This document shows positions 37,306-47,012 of a DNA stretch of 64,000 nucleotides, one piece after another. Below the pieces are notes generated by a model. That model was not told the origin of the DNA, searched no databases, and saw only the letters and a list, made by a program, of their open reading frames with translations. The position numbers were made by a program, and so were the translations under genes. Source of the DNA: Psychroflexus halocasei (GTDB taxonomy: Bacteria; Bacteroidota; Bacteroidia; Flavobacteriales; Flavobacteriaceae); NCBI RefSeq assembly GCF_900107595.1, contig NZ_FNQF01000005.1, positions 124,001 to 188,000 of the forward strand, given 5' to 3'. How positions within the stretch are numbered: the stretch's first letter is position 1; the number at the start of each line of letters is the position of its first letter.

Positions 37306-38649
37306 ATGTCTAAAAGCGTTAAAGTTAAGAAAGGATTAAAACTTCCTTTCAAGGGTGAGGCGGAGAAAATTCTCGAAGTTGTCCCGTTGTCAAACACCTA
37401 TTCCGTTAAGCCACCAAACTTTTACTCGGTTGTACCGAAGATGCTACTTAAAGAAGGAGCTCGTGTGAAAGCTGGTGATGAACTGTTTTTCTCAAAATAT
37501 GCTGACCAAACGAGATTTGTCTCTCCAGTAAGTGGTTTGTTGAAAGAAATTGTTCGAGGGGCTAAAAGAAGAATTCTTGAAGTCATTATCGAGGCAGATA
37601 AAGAAATCGAATATAAAGATTTTGGTTCTCTTTCAACTGAAAGTGCATCTTCTGAAGATGTCAAAGCGAAATTGTTCGCAACCGGTTTGGGGGCTTTCAT
37701 AAAGCAAAGACCTTATGATGTGTTGGCAGATGCTGAAGATACGCCGAAAGCGATATATGTCTCTGCTTACAATACAGCGCCTTTAGTTGCTGACTTAGAG
37801 TTTGTTTTAAAAGATAAAATCGAATTTTTTCAAGAAGGAATTAATGTGCTTAATAAATTGACTGAAGGTCATGTTTATTTAGGTGTTGATTCTCATTCTA
37901 CTTCTGCATTGAAAGATGTGAAGAATGCTGAAATTCTTTCTGTTTCTGGACCACATCCAGCAGGTAATGTCGGAACTTTAGTTCATGAAACAGAGCCAAT
38001 GAATTCAGGTGAAAAAGTCTGGGCGGTTGGAGCTGAAGATGTTGCTATTATCGGAGAGCTTTTTAAAACAGGTCGCTTCAATGCTGAACGAACCGTAGCT
38101 GTTACTGGACAATCTGCACAAGATAGAAAATACTACAAAACAATTATCGGTGCTCAAGTCGGATCTTTTGTGAAGGCTTTTGATGATAACTCTCGATTTA
38201 TTTCTGGTGATGTTTTAACAGGAGAGAAAATCGATTCTGACGGACACATGAGTTTTTATGACAATGAATTGACCATCATTCCTGAAGGTGATTCTTACAG
38301 AATGTTCGGGTGGATTCCTTTTAAGGATAATCATGTGCATTCAATGTCAAAGACTTCTTTGTCATGGTTGTTTCCGAATCGTAAATACGATGTCAATACT
38401 AACCTTAATGGCGAAGAGCGTTCTTTAGTTGTGACTGGTGAAATGGAGGAAGTGATGCCTTTAGATATTTTTCCTATGGAATTATTGAAAGCGTGTATGG
38501 CTGGTGATGTTGAAAAGATGGAAAACTTAGGAATTTATGAAGTGATTCCTGAAGATTTTGCATTAGTTGACTATGTAAATACTTCTAAAGTTGAGGCACA
38601 GCAAATTATAAGAAACGGTTTAGATATAATGATTACTGAAGTAGGATAA
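37306..38649 (+). CDS. nqrA: Na+-translocating NADH:quinone reductase subunit A
   Basis: NqrA is the cytoplasmic subunit of the sodium-pumping NADH:ubiquinone/menaquinone reductase, binding the quinone site region. The 447-residue protein starts MSKSVKVKKGLKLPFKGEA, keeps LFFSKYADQTRFVSPVSG and the Rnf-like VDSHSTSALKDV, and ends TSKVEAQQIIRNG. The ATG at 37306 is preferred to a TTG at 37300. First gene of a complete six-gene operon. Confidence 0.95.
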   Translation: MSKSVKVKKGLKLPFKGEAEKILEVVPLSNTYSVKPPNFYSVVPKMLLKEGARVKAGDELFFSKYADQTRFVSPVSGLLKEIVRGAKRRILEVIIEADKEIEYKDFGSLSTESASSEDVKAKLFATGLGAFIKQRPYDVLADAEDTPKAIYVSAYNTAPLVADLEFVLKDKIEFFQEGINVLNKLTEGHVYLGVDSHSTSALKDVKNAEILSVSGPHPAGNVGTLVHETEPMNSGEKVWAVGAEDVAIIGELFKTGRFNAERTVAVTGQSAQDRKYYKTIIGAQVGSFVKAFDDNSRFISGDVLTGEKIDSDGHMSFYDNELTIIPEGDSYRMFGWIPFKDNHVHSMSKTSLSWLFPNRKYDVNTNLNGEERSLVVTGEMEEVMPLDIFPMELLKACMAGDVEKMENLGIYEVIPEDFALVDYVNTSKVEAQQIIRNGLDIMITEVG

Positions 38650-38659
38650 AAAAATTGTT

Positions 38660-39823
38660 ATGAGTTGGATTAGAAAAAAATTAGACAAAGTTAAGGAGCC
38701 ATTTCAGCCAGGTGAAAAGTTTGAAAAATACGCACCAGCTGTTAATGCGCTTGATACCTTTTTGTTTGTGCCTAATCACACAACACAGAAAGGAGCTCAC
38801 GTTCGTGATGCGGTTGATTTAAAAAGAACAATGATCACAGTTGTGTTGGCATTGATTCCTGCTTTAATCTTCGGGATTTGGAATGCAGGACATCAGCATT
38901 TTGTTCAACTTGGTGAAGAAGTTGGTTTTTTAGAAGCTTTCTTGCATGGTTCATATAAAATTGTTCCTATGATCATCGTTTCATACGGTGTTGGTTTAGC
39001 AATCGAGTTTTTGTTTGCAATCTTGCGCGGTCATGAAGTTAATGAGGGTTACTTAGTAACTGGACTTTTAATACCGATGATTATGCCAGTTGACATTCCT
39101 TTATGGATGGTCGCTTTAGCTGTTATATTTTCAGTTGTTATTGGTAAAGAAGCTTTCGGAGGAACAGGAATGAATATTTTGAACCCAGCATTGACGGCAA
39201 GAGCTTTTGCTTTCTTTGCATATCCGACTTATATGTCTGGCAATAAAATATGGGTTAGTGAAGCGTCAGATGTTGACGGTATTTCTGGTGAAACTATTTT
39301 AGGTGCTTTAGCGGAAGGTAAAGATGTTGCTTATTCTTCAATGGATATGTTCAGCGGATTGATTCCGGGATCAATTTCAGAAACATCCACATTATTAATT
39401 TTAGTTGGTGCGCTGATTCTTATCATGACTAAAGTAGGAAGCTGGAGAATTATTGTCAGTGGTTTTATAGGAGCCGCTGTGATGGGACTCATCTTTAATG
39501 CATTGAATATTGAAGGAAATGGTTTAACAAATTTCCCTTGGTATAATCATTTGATCGTAGGAGGTTTAGCATTTGGGATTGTCTTTATGGCAACAGATCC
39601 TGTGAGTGCTGCGCAAACAACGCGTGGTAAATTGATCTATGGTTTCCTTATTGGTTTGTTAGGTGTGATGATTCGTGTTTTCAACCCGGCTTACCCTGAA
39701 GGAATCATGTTAGCAATCTTGTTGATGAACGTTTTTGCTCCAACAATTGATTACTATGTGATTCAAGGAAATATTAAGAAAAGAAAAAAGAGGCTAAAGC
39801 TTAAAACAGAAAAAACAGCTTAA
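38660..39823 (+). CDS. nqrB: Na+-translocating NADH:quinone reductase subunit B
   Basis: NqrB is a polytopic membrane subunit with about ten helices that carries a covalently bound FMN and riboflavin and takes part in Na+ passage. The 387-residue protein shows the helix-rich layout (about 55-75, 100-185, 250-350), the GTGMNILNPALTARAF loop and the flavinylation-region GISGETILG, which is SGET where the classic motif is SGAT. It is 10 nt after nqrA. Confidence 0.94.
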   Translation: MSWIRKKLDKVKEPFQPGEKFEKYAPAVNALDTFLFVPNHTTQKGAHVRDAVDLKRTMITVVLALIPALIFGIWNAGHQHFVQLGEEVGFLEAFLHGSYKIVPMIIVSYGVGLAIEFLFAILRGHEVNEGYLVTGLLIPMIMPVDIPLWMVALAVIFSVVIGKEAFGGTGMNILNPALTARAFAFFAYPTYMSGNKIWVSEASDVDGISGETILGALAEGKDVAYSSMDMFSGLIPGSISETSTLLILVGALILIMTKVGSWRIIVSGFIGAAVMGLIFNALNIEGNGLTNFPWYNHLIVGGLAFGIVFMATDPVSAAQTTRGKLIYGFLIGLLGVMIRVFNPAYPEGIMLAILLMNVFAPTIDYYVIQGNIKKRKKRLKLKTEKTA

Positions 39824-39826
39824 GAA

Positions 39827-40585
39827 ATGGATAAAAATGGTAATGCATATACGTTTATTTTTGCAATTGCAATGGTAATTGTTGTGGGTGTAGCGCTTTC
39901 TTTTACTGCAACACAATTGAAGCCACTGCAAGATGAAAACGTGCGACAAGAGAAAATGCAAAATATACTTTCAACTTTTGTTGGTGAAAAAATTAATGTT
40001 GAAGGTGAAGAGAAAGAGTTAACACGTGATGTTGCTTCTGAAGTCTATGGAGAATTTGTTTCAGAAGAAATTTCTCTAGATAATAAAGGTAATGTCAAAA
40101 AAGATGTTGATGCCTTTAAAGTTAATCTAGCAAAAGAACTTTCAAAACCTAATGATGAAAGAACTTACCCATTATATGTTGCAAATTATGGTGAAGATAA
40201 GTTTTACATTGTTCCTTTAAGAGGAAGCGGTCTTTGGGGACCAATTTGGGGTTACATTGCTTTAAAAGATGATATCAATACAATCAAAGGTGTTGTTTTT
40301 GATCACGCTGGTGAAACAGCTGGATTAGGAGCAGAAATCACAACAGATTGGTTTATGGAAAGATTTACTGATGAGGTTATTTATGACGCTGATGGTAGTT
40401 TGATAGGTGTTGCTGTTGTAAAAGGTTACAGCGGTGGTACAGATAAATCAGATAATGCTGTTGATGCCATTTCAGGTGCAACAATTACCGGTGATGGTGT
40501 GTCAGATATGATTCAAAATATCTTGAAAAACTATGAACCTTATTTTAAAGAATTAAAAAAATCTGATAAAGTCGCAATTCGTTAA
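39827..40585 (+). CDS. nqrC: Na+-translocating NADH:quinone reductase subunit C
   Basis: NqrC carries a covalent FMN in the periplasm, attached to Thr of SGATxT. Here the motif is AISGATITGDGV in a 252-residue protein with a single N-terminal membrane helix (YTFIFAIAMVIVVGVALSF) and a soluble FMN-binding domain. It is followed by nqrD after 2 nt. Confidence 0.95.
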   Translation: MDKNGNAYTFIFAIAMVIVVGVALSFTATQLKPLQDENVRQEKMQNILSTFVGEKINVEGEEKELTRDVASEVYGEFVSEEISLDNKGNVKKDVDAFKVNLAKELSKPNDERTYPLYVANYGEDKFYIVPLRGSGLWGPIWGYIALKDDINTIKGVVFDHAGETAGLGAEITTDWFMERFTDEVIYDADGSLIGVAVVKGYSGGTDKSDNAVDAISGATITGDGVSDMIQNILKNYEPYFKELKKSDKVAIR

Positions 40586-40587
40586 TT

Positions 40588-41337
40588 ATGGATACAAAGA
40601 AAAATCAAGATAACGCAATGAAGGAGACAGAGAAAAAGAAAGAACTGATGATGTTTCTTTCTGGTTCTGAAGAAAAAGAGCACTTTTTATCAAGTGCCAA
40701 TCGTAAGATATTGTCAGATCCTTTAAACGATGATAACCCAATTACAGTTCAAGTTTTAGGAATTTGTTCTGCATTAGCGATTACAGTTCAGTTAAAACCT
40801 GCAATAGTTATGTCTTTAGCTGTTGTTTTTGTAATGGCTTTTAGTAACGTTATTATCTCATTATTGAGAAACTCAATTCCGGGTCGTATTAGAATTATTG
40901 TTCAATTAGTTGTCGTTGCGGCGATGGTTATTTTAGTTGATCAAATATTAAAGGCTTACGCCTATGATGTCAGTAAACAACTTTCCATTTTTATTGGTTT
41001 AATTATTACTAACTGTATTATTATGGGACGTCTTGAAGCATTTGCTTTGGGTAATGGTCCTTATAAATCACTTTTAGATGGAATTGGTAACGCAGCAGGG
41101 TACGGTTTGATTTTGATCATTATTGCTTTCTTTAGAGAGTTATTAGGCTCAGGTAAATTGTTAGGATATGAAGTTTTAGGTCATAAAGGCTTAACACTTG
41201 CTGATTCAACTGGACTTTATGCATTAGGTTATGAAGATAACGGATTCTTCTTGTTATCACCCATGGCCTTAATTGTAGTGGGGGTTATCATCTGGGTTCA
41301 GCGTTCTCGTAACCGTAAATTAATTGAAGAAAATTAA
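40588..41337 (+). CDS. nqrD: Na+-translocating NADH:quinone reductase subunit D
   Basis: NqrD is a six-helix membrane subunit that with NqrE holds the intramembrane iron-sulfur centre. The core runs from [26 protein letters not shown] and includes the FeS ligand cysteines [10 protein letters not shown] and ITNCIIMGR. The 249-residue frame has an extra charged N-terminus of about 40 residues ([20 protein letters not shown]). An internal Met at 12 would shorten it slightly. The extension is a feature of this copy. Confidence 0.92.
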   Translation: MDTKKNQDNAMKETEKKKELMMFLSGSEEKEHFLSSANRKILSDPLNDDNPITVQVLGICSALAITVQLKPAIVMSLAVVFVMAFSNVIISLLRNSIPGRIRIIVQLVVVAAMVILVDQILKAYAYDVSKQLSIFIGLIITNCIIMGRLEAFALGNGPYKSLLDGIGNAAGYGLILIIIAFFRELLGSGKLLGYEVLGHKGLTLADSTGLYALGYEDNGFFLLSPMALIVVGVIIWVQRSRNRKLIEEN

Positions 41338-41351
41338 TAAATCATAAGAAA

Positions 41352-41966
41352 ATGGATTTAGTAAACTTATTTGTAAAAAGTATATTTGTTGAGAACATGG
41401 TTTTTGCCTATTTCTTAGGAATGTGTTCTTATTTGGCTGTATCAAAAACAGTAAAAACAGCTGTTGGTTTAGGTGCAGCGGTGATCTTTGTTCTTTTGAT
41501 TACTGTACCTGTGAATTATCTTATTGATAATTATATTCTTCAATCGGGTGCTTTAAGTTGGTTAGGATCAGAGTTTGCAGATGTTGATTTAAGCTTCTTA
41601 AGTTACATCATGTTTATTGCTGTGATTGCATCAATGGTACAATTAGTTGAGATGATTGTTGAGAAATTTGCTCCAGCATTATATGGCTCTTTAGGTATTT
41701 TCTTGCCTTTAATTGCTGTAAACTGTGCGATTTTAGGAGGGTCTTTATTTATGCAACAAAAAGATTTTAACGGAATTTCAGAAGCTGTGACTTACGGAGC
41801 AGGAAGTGGAATCGGGTGGTTCTTGGCTATCCTTGCAATTGCTGCTATTCGTGAAAAAATTGCCTACTCTAATGTCCCAGCACCCTTAAAAGGTTTAGGT
41901 ATTACTTTTATAATCACAGGTCTCATGGCTATTGGCTTCATGAGTTTCATGGGAATTGAACTTTAA
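41352..41966 (+). CDS. nqrE: Na+-translocating NADH:quinone reductase subunit E
   Basis: NqrE is the six-helix partner of NqrD. The 204-residue protein has [21 protein letters not shown] and a second half repeat with [14 protein letters not shown], both carrying the cysteines that bind the intramembrane FeS centre. Length is normal. The gene overlaps no neighbour; nqrF starts 11 nt later. Confidence 0.95.
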   Translation: MDLVNLFVKSIFVENMVFAYFLGMCSYLAVSKTVKTAVGLGAAVIFVLLITVPVNYLIDNYILQSGALSWLGSEFADVDLSFLSYIMFIAVIASMVQLVEMIVEKFAPALYGSLGIFLPLIAVNCAILGGSLFMQQKDFNGISEAVTYGAGSGIGWFLAILAIAAIREKIAYSNVPAPLKGLGITFIITGLMAIGFMSFMGIEL

Positions 41967-41977
41967 AAAAATATAAT

Positions 41978-43267
41978 ATGATTGTTATAATTTCAAGTGT
42001 CGTTGTCTTTTTAATTCTAATACTTTTGTTAGTTATATTATTATTGACAGCTAAAGCAAAACTTTCTCCTTCAGGTCCTGTTACAATTAACATCAACGAT
42101 GAGAAAGATATAGAAACGGGCTCAGGGTCTACTTTACTTTCGACTTTAGGAGACAATAAATTGTTTTTACCTTCTGCTTGTGGTGGTGGTGGAACATGTG
42201 TTCAGTGTAAATGTATTGTTGAAGACGGTGGTGGTGCAATTCTACCAACTGAAGAGCCTCACTTTACTAGAAAAGAAATCGCTGAAGGCTGGAGACTTGG
42301 TTGCCAAGTAAAGGTTAAAGAAGATATGAAAATCCAGATTCCTGAAGAGGTATTTGGTATTAAAAAATGGGAGGCGACTGTTGTTTCCAATTATAATGTA
42401 GCTTCATTTATTAAGGAATTTGTTGTTGAAATTCCTGAAGATATGGATTACAAAGCTGGGGGTTATATCCAGATTGAAGTTCCAAAATGTACTGTTGATT
42501 TCAAAGACATGGATATCACAGCTCACCCAGAGGAACATCCTGATGATCCTCAAAAGTTTAAACAAGAGTGGGATAATTTTAAGCTTTGGCCTTTGACAAT
42601 GAAAAATACCGAAACTGTTGAGCGTGCTTACTCAATGGCTTCTTACCCAGCTGAAGGTCGTCGTGTAATGCTTAACGTGCGTATTGCAACGCCTCCTTTT
42701 GATAGAAGTAAAGGAGATTGGATGAGTGTTAATCCAGGTGTTGCTTCGTCATACATTTTTAATTTAAAAGAAGGTGATAAGTGCATTATTTCAGGACCTT
42801 ATGGTGAATTCTTTATCAATGAAAGTGAAGCAGAAATGCTTTATGTCGGAGGTGGAGCAGGAATGGCGCCAATGCGTTCTCATTTATATCATTTATTTAG
42901 AACATTAAAAACGGGTCGTAAAGTTTCATATTGGTATGGTGGTCGTTCTAAAAGAGAATTATTCTACTTAGAGCATTTTAGAGCTTTAGAAAGAGATTTT
43001 CCAAATTTCAAATTTCATTTAGCTCTCTCTGAACCAATGGAAGAAGATAACTGGAAAGAAAAGAAAAGTATTGATGATGAAGGAGATGGATTCGTCGGAT
43101 TTATTCACCAGTGTGTAATTGATAATTATTTGAATCATCACGAAGAGCCTGAAGAAATCGAATTATATTTCTGTGGACCTCCATTGATGAACCAAGCTGT
43201 TCAGAAAATGGGTGAAGATTTTGGTATACCAGATGAAAACATCAGATTCGATGATTTCGGTGGATAA
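41978..43267 (+). CDS. nqrF: Na+-translocating NADH:quinone reductase subunit F
   Basis: NqrF takes electrons from NADH via FAD to a [2Fe-2S] centre. The 429-residue protein has an N-terminal helix ([17 protein letters not shown]), a plant-type ferredoxin domain with [12 protein letters not shown] and a later CQV cysteine, then the FAD domain (RAYSMASYP) and the NADH site ([22 protein letters not shown]). It ends the operon before a terminator. Confidence 0.96.
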   Translation: MIVIISSVVVFLILILLLVILLLTAKAKLSPSGPVTININDEKDIETGSGSTLLSTLGDNKLFLPSACGGGGTCVQCKCIVEDGGGAILPTEEPHFTRKEIAEGWRLGCQVKVKEDMKIQIPEEVFGIKKWEATVVSNYNVASFIKEFVVEIPEDMDYKAGGYIQIEVPKCTVDFKDMDITAHPEEHPDDPQKFKQEWDNFKLWPLTMKNTETVERAYSMASYPAEGRRVMLNVRIATPPFDRSKGDWMSVNPGVASSYIFNLKEGDKCIISGPYGEFFINESEAEMLYVGGGAGMAPMRSHLYHLFRTLKTGRKVSYWYGGRSKRELFYLEHFRALERDFPNFKFHLALSEPMEEDNWKEKKSIDDEGDGFVGFIHQCVIDNYLNHHEEPEEIELYFCGPPLMNQAVQKMGEDFGIPDENIRFDDFGG

Positions 43268-43292
43268 ACATCAAAATTATATTATATATCTT

Positions 43293-43318
43293 AAACCCGA
43301 GATTCTTCTCGGGTTTTT
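43293..43318 (+). terminator. Intrinsic terminator of the nqr operon
   Basis: AAACCCGAGA and TCTCGGGTTT pair around TTCT, followed by T-rich sequence. Confidence 0.92.
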
Positions 43319-43642
43319 TATTTTATATAGAGAATTGAACTCTGTTAAGAGTAGTTTAAATTGAGAAATTATAAAGGACTATTGATAGTCATAGATATGT
43401 TTAATTATAAAGTTTTGTCTTTCTTTATTATTTTTTAATCATTATTAAAGTTTCATAAGAATATCACTTCTTAAAATTGCCTTTTTAGATCAGGTAGCTT
43501 TAGCTGTTTTTGCGCTAACTATGTGACTTCCTACAGATATTAGCAAGTATGTGTCTAATTCTAAACAAAAGATTTCAATCATCTTTTTAATTTCAAGACG
43601 TGTTGAAGTTTATGCAATCCGTTTTGCTATAGATTTAATTTT
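43319..43642. other. Gene-free AT-rich spacer
   Basis: The stretch between the nqr terminator and the WG-repeat gene shows no frame, strong hairpin or promoter that I can support. Confidence 0.55.
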
Positions 43643-44242
43643 TCATTCATCCAATTTATAAATCGTGTAGGTACCGTTTTTCTCTTTTACTGCGATAAGT
43701 CTATCGCTAATAAATTGAGATGCTATGTTGGGTTGGTTTTGCTTTGACTTTAGATTTTTGAAAAGTAAGGTGTTTGGACCGCGGAGATGTTGTACTTTTT
43801 TATTTTTTGTGTCAATAACCAATTCATTATAGCTATAATTTACGATTGTTTTACCTAATGCATTTGTAGCGTTTGTTTTTGATTTGTAATATTTAATGAC
43901 TCTTGCATATCCATTTTTAAATGGCGTAGCAGCAATATATTCTGTCGGAATTACTTTTTCTCCCATCTTGTTAATGTAGCCATAAAAAGTGATACCATCT
44001 CTTACTTCTTGAATTAAACAGAGGCCGTTGTTAAAAACGGGATGTTCTCCTGAAAAAGCAACTACATCTTTTCTGTAATCAATAATAAGTGTTCCTTCGC
44101 TGTTAATAAACCCCCACGAATTATTTTTTTCTACAGCTCCAAGACCTTCTTGAAAAGGGGTTACTTTATCAATCTTTGAGAGGACCTGCGCATTTGTGAT
44201 TAAAGGGAAACAGGTTAAGAGTATTAATATTAATTGTTTCAT
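43643..44242 (-). CDS. WG-repeat protein, exported
   Basis: A 199-residue protein with a signal peptide (MKQLILILLTCFPLITNAQ) and about two WG beta-hairpin repeats: NNSWGFINSEGTLIIDY (about 40-56) and FYGYINKMGEKVIPTEY (about 87-103). WG repeats are found in bacterial surface and periplasmic proteins of unclear role. The gene stands alone on the minus strand with long AT-rich flanks. Function is unknown. Confidence 0.75.
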   Translation of the reverse strand: MKQLILILLTCFPLITNAQVLSKIDKVTPFQEGLGAVEKNNSWGFINSEGTLIIDYRKDVVAFSGEHPVFNNGLCLIQEVRDGITFYGYINKMGEKVIPTEYIAATPFKNGYARVIKYYKSKTNATNALGKTIVNYSYNELVIDTKNKKVQHLRGPNTLLFKNLKSKQNQPNIASQFISDRLIAVKEKNGTYTIYKLDE

Positions 44243-44478
44243 AATAAGCTTGTTTTATCTAATGATTTCCTAAATATAGCTTTTATATAATTGTTTTAAC
44301 ATGATAATAATCAGTATTTTATAATCTTTTTATTGTCTTTTTTGATATTATAGCGCCTTACAATTGAGAGAGTTTTTCAATCCCATAAAAAGTATTAAAT
44401 TTGATGTTCGTATGGGTTAAGTGTTTAGTTTAACTTATCCTAATTCTAGTTTAAATTCGGTTTTTATATTATCTTCAT

Positions 44479-44841
44479 ATGGCACTTCTTAATGATCAAC
44501 AATTACATAATTTGGCGATGAACATTGCTGGCAAGGATTTGGAGTCCATGGGGTATGAGTTTTTAGGTGTCAATAGTAAAATTGGAAAGAATCCTCAATT
44601 CGTCGCAATAAAAGATTCTAAGCTGATATTTGTTTTGGTGCGTGCCATCCAATATCCTGACAATCCCGTATTTTACGATAAAGCTTTAGCTGAAAAAGTT
44701 CGTGATCATGGAGAAAAGCATAAAGCAAGAACTTATTATGCAGGTGTAGGTCTTGCAAATTCGCTTGACTATGACTTGCCTATAGATTCTGATCAAAATT
44801 ACATTGTTAATTATACAGGTTTAATTGAAATTAAACCTTGA
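44479..44841 (+). CDS. Small conserved protein with degenerate YraN-like fold
   Basis: A 120-residue protein. I recall similar proteins in Flavobacteria being labelled NqrF, but it has no FeS, FAD or NADH motif. The arrangement GKDLESMGYEFLGVNSK ... PQFVAIKDSKLIFVLVRA resembles YraN/UPF0102 (PD-(D/E)XK nuclease-like), with the catalytic ExK replaced by LVR. If that match is right, it is a non-catalytic relative. Its 3' end overlaps the convergent methyltransferase gene by 11 bp. Function is unknown. Confidence 0.7.
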   Translation: MALLNDQQLHNLAMNIAGKDLESMGYEFLGVNSKIGKNPQFVAIKDSKLIFVLVRAIQYPDNPVFYDKALAEKVRDHGEKHKARTYYAGVGLANSLDYDLPIDSDQNYIVNYTGLIEIKP

Positions 44842-45598
44842 TGCAAACAGGAATCACTTCATTTTTATTGATGCGGTAGCGTTCGATTTCTTCATCTGTC
44901 ATATTCTCAGCATAAGCAATTTGCTTAACAGTAAAACCTAGCTTTTCTAATTTCTTGTAGTAATCTATTCCGTAAACTCTCACATGGTCATATTGACCAA
45001 ATATTCTTGTTCGTTCATCTTTATCTATGATAGTGTCATCTTCAAAAGTAACTTCTCTTGAGCTATCAATAGGAATTTGAAGTATCGCTATTCCGCCAGG
45101 TTTTAAAACACGATAAAGTTCTTGCATCGCTTTAGTATCATCAGGAATATGTTCTAAAACATGATTACAAAGAATGAAATCATAGCTGTTTTCATCAAAT
45201 GGTAAATCACAAATATCGGCCTTAACATCAGCTAAAGGAGATTCGAGATCAGTTGTTGTATAAGTGATGTTTTTTGCTTTTCTAAAACGCTTGTAAAAAG
45301 CTTGTTCTGGAGCAACATGCAGCAGCTGAGATTCTTTTGTAAATAAATCGGTTTCATTAATCAAATAAAGCCATAATAGGCGGTGTCGTTCTAATGATAA
45401 AGTGGAAGGAGATAAAACATTTTCTCTAACCTTATCATAACCGTAAGGAAGCATTGTTCTAAAGCTTTTGCCATCAATAGGATCCTGATATTTTTGACCT
45501 GAATAATAGAAAACTAAAAAAGGCCTAAATAAATAACTAATTTTAATGAGTAAAGGTCTGGGAACTAAATTTAGGAAGAATTTGAAAATTTTTTTCAT
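44831..45598 (-). CDS. Class I SAM-dependent methyltransferase
   Basis: A 255-residue protein of the Methyltransf_11 type. It has the acidic motif TTTDLESPLADVKADICDLPF, the CNHVLEHIPDDTKAMQELYRVLKPGG post-II block and a hydrophobic N-terminal segment (about 8-30), which may anchor it to the membrane. The substrate, perhaps a lipid or glycan, is unknown. The tRNA cluster lies just upstream. Confidence 0.83.
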   Translation of the reverse strand: MKKIFKFFLNLVPRPLLIKISYLFRPFLVFYYSGQKYQDPIDGKSFRTMLPYGYDKVRENVLSPSTLSLERHRLLWLYLINETDLFTKESQLLHVAPEQAFYKRFRKAKNITYTTTDLESPLADVKADICDLPFDENSYDFILCNHVLEHIPDDTKAMQELYRVLKPGGIAILQIPIDSSREVTFEDDTIIDKDERTRIFGQYDHVRVYGIDYYKKLEKLGFTVKQIAYAENMTDEEIERYRINKNEVIPVCIKV

Positions 45599-45616
45599 CA
45601 GAAAGGAAACCTAAAG

Positions 45617-45700
45617 TGCCCAGAGCGGGAGTCGAACCCGCACGCCCTAATGGACACATGGCCCTCAACCATGCCTGTCTACCAATTCCAGCACCTGGGC
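45617..45700 (-). tRNA. tRNA-Leu(GAG)
   Basis: An 84-nt gene on the minus strand. The acceptor GCCCAGG pairs with TCTGGGC, the T-loop is GTTCGA and the long variable arm is typical of leucine tRNAs. The anticodon loop TTGAGGG gives GAG. The CCA end is not encoded. Confidence 0.94.
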
Positions 45701-45725
45701 GTTAACTTTTATAAGTAAAAAGCAG

Positions 45726-45798
45726 TGATCTGGCTGGGGCTCGAACCCAGGACCCTCTCCTTAAAAGGGAGATGCTCTACCAACTGAGCTACCAGATC
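45726..45798 (-). tRNA. tRNA-Lys(TTT), copy 1
   Basis: A 73-nt cloverleaf on the minus strand starting GATCTGG, with anticodon stem TCTCC/GGAGA and loop CTTTTAA, so anticodon TTT. It is identical to the copy upstream (45818-45890) and lies 19 nt from it. Confidence 0.95.
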
Positions 45799-45817
45799 GT
45801 TGGTAATAATTAAAAAG

Positions 45818-45890
45818 TGATCTGGCTGGGGCTCGAACCCAGGACCCTCTCCTTAAAAGGGAGATGCTCTACCAACTGAGCTACCAGATC
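45818..45890 (-). tRNA. tRNA-Lys(TTT), copy 2
   Basis: The first gene of the three-tRNA unit, identical in all 73 positions to copy 1. Duplication of the most used lysine tRNA fits the high Lys content of the predicted proteins. Confidence 0.95.
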
Positions 45891-45921
45891 TTAAAAAAAA
45901 AGAACATTTTTTATGCGGGTG

Positions 45922-45956
45922 CAAATATACTATCTTAATTTATTTTATCAAGTCAA
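45922..45956 (-). promoter_or_regulatory. Promoter of the tRNA cluster
   Basis: On the minus strand: TTG (complement of 45949-45951), a 19-nt spacer and TATATTTG (complement of 45922-45929). Both elements match the Bacteroidetes consensus. On the plus strand TAAATTTG at 45964-45971 may serve aroK. Confidence 0.65.
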
Positions 45957-45997
45957 TTTCAATTAAATTTGAAACAAATTTTAATTTTTTTTATTTT

Positions 45998-46528
45998 ATG
46001 TCTAAAATCATCTTACTCGGCTATATGGGCGTTGGAAAATCAACACTTGGAGAGTTGTTATCAAAAGTCAATCGGCATCATTTTTTTGATTTAGATGCTC
46101 AAATAGAAGAATCTTTTGGGCTTTCAGTTCAAGATATTTTTAAATCAAAGGGAGAGTTAGCGTTTAGAAAAGAGGAAAAGCGTCAATTACATCAAATTAT
46201 GAATATGGATACTGATATTGTTTTAAGCTTAGGAGGCGGAACACCTCTTTATTATAATAATGCGGATTTCATTTTTGATACTGAATCTTTCAAGACTGTT
46301 TACCTCACTTCAACATTAAACCACCTCGTCAAAAGATTATTAAATGAAAAAGAGCAACGTCCTCTTATTTCTCATCTTAAAACAGAAGCTGAATTAGAAG
46401 ATTTTATCAGAAAGCACCTTTTTGAGCGGCACCATATATATGATCGTGCACGATATCAATTAAATGTTGATGATAAATCACCAAGTGAATCTGTTGATGA
46501 ATTACTTAACTTACTAAATGTGCACTAA
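45998..46528 (+). CDS. aroK: Shikimate kinase
   Basis: AroK phosphorylates shikimate on the way to chorismate and aromatic amino acids. The 176-residue protein has the Walker A GYMGVGKST (8-16), the shikimate-binding FFDLDAQIEESFG, the LSLGGGTPLY motif and KEQRPLI with the lid Arg. Its last codons overlap the convergent phosphoribosyltransferase gene by 23 bp. Confidence 0.95.
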   Translation: MSKIILLGYMGVGKSTLGELLSKVNRHHFFDLDAQIEESFGLSVQDIFKSKGELAFRKEEKRQLHQIMNMDTDIVLSLGGGTPLYYNNADFIFDTESFKTVYLTSTLNHLVKRLLNEKEQRPLISHLKTEAELEDFIRKHLFERHHIYDRARYQLNVDDKSPSESVDELLNLLNVH

Positions 46529-47012
46529 ATTCTTCTTGTTCATTTTGGCTCACTTCAACATGACTCAGCATTGTCGTTGATAGAGACAGTCCTTTAAAAT
46601 CAGCCTGAATTGGGAATTTCTTGTGAGCTCTATCAATAAGAACAACTGTTTTAAGCTGTTTTAAATTTGTCTTTAAAAAATGATTGACGGAATAAATAAG
46701 CGTACTTCCTGATTTGAGAACATCATCTACAATAATAACAGATTGATCTCGGTATTCATCTTCATCTATGTCAATAGAAACAGAATTAATGGGTGACTTT
46801 TTATCAATTTCGATTTGACATAATCTGACATCTAAATCGCTTATTTCTTTTAGGAAGTCAGAAATGATTTTTGCTATATGATATCCATTTTCACAAATAC
46901 CAGCGACAATAATATGTTTTTCATTGATGTTGCTTTCAAGAATTTGATAGCTCATGCGCTTAAGTTTTTGCATGATTTCCTGATGATTTAATATCTTTAC
47001 TCTATCTGTCAT
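46506..47012 (-). CDS. Phosphoribosyltransferase-fold protein
   Basis: A 168-residue type I PRTase protein with the PRPP loop VIIVDDVLKSGSTLIYS and the adjacent hood residues. Substrates of this group include pyrimidine and purine bases; it may instead be regulatory, as PyrR is. ATG 47012 (MTDRVKILNHQ) is the start I prefer; the longer frame from 47048 lies in the S4 gene. The start overlaps the upstream S4 gene by 11 bp. Confidence 0.85.
   Translation of the reverse strand: MTDRVKILNHQEIMQKLKRMSYQILESNINEKHIIVAGICENGYHIAKIISDFLKEISDLDVRLCQIEIDKKSPINSVSIDIDEDEYRDQSVIIVDDVLKSGSTLIYSVNHFLKTNLKQLKTVVLIDRAHKKFPIQADFKGLSLSTTMLSHVEVSQNEQEEFSAHLVS

Noticed and set aside
45726-45890. Tandem identical tRNA-Lys as a possible integration site
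   Set aside because: Duplicate tRNA genes are common, and no integrase, att repeat or foreign-looking block is nearby.
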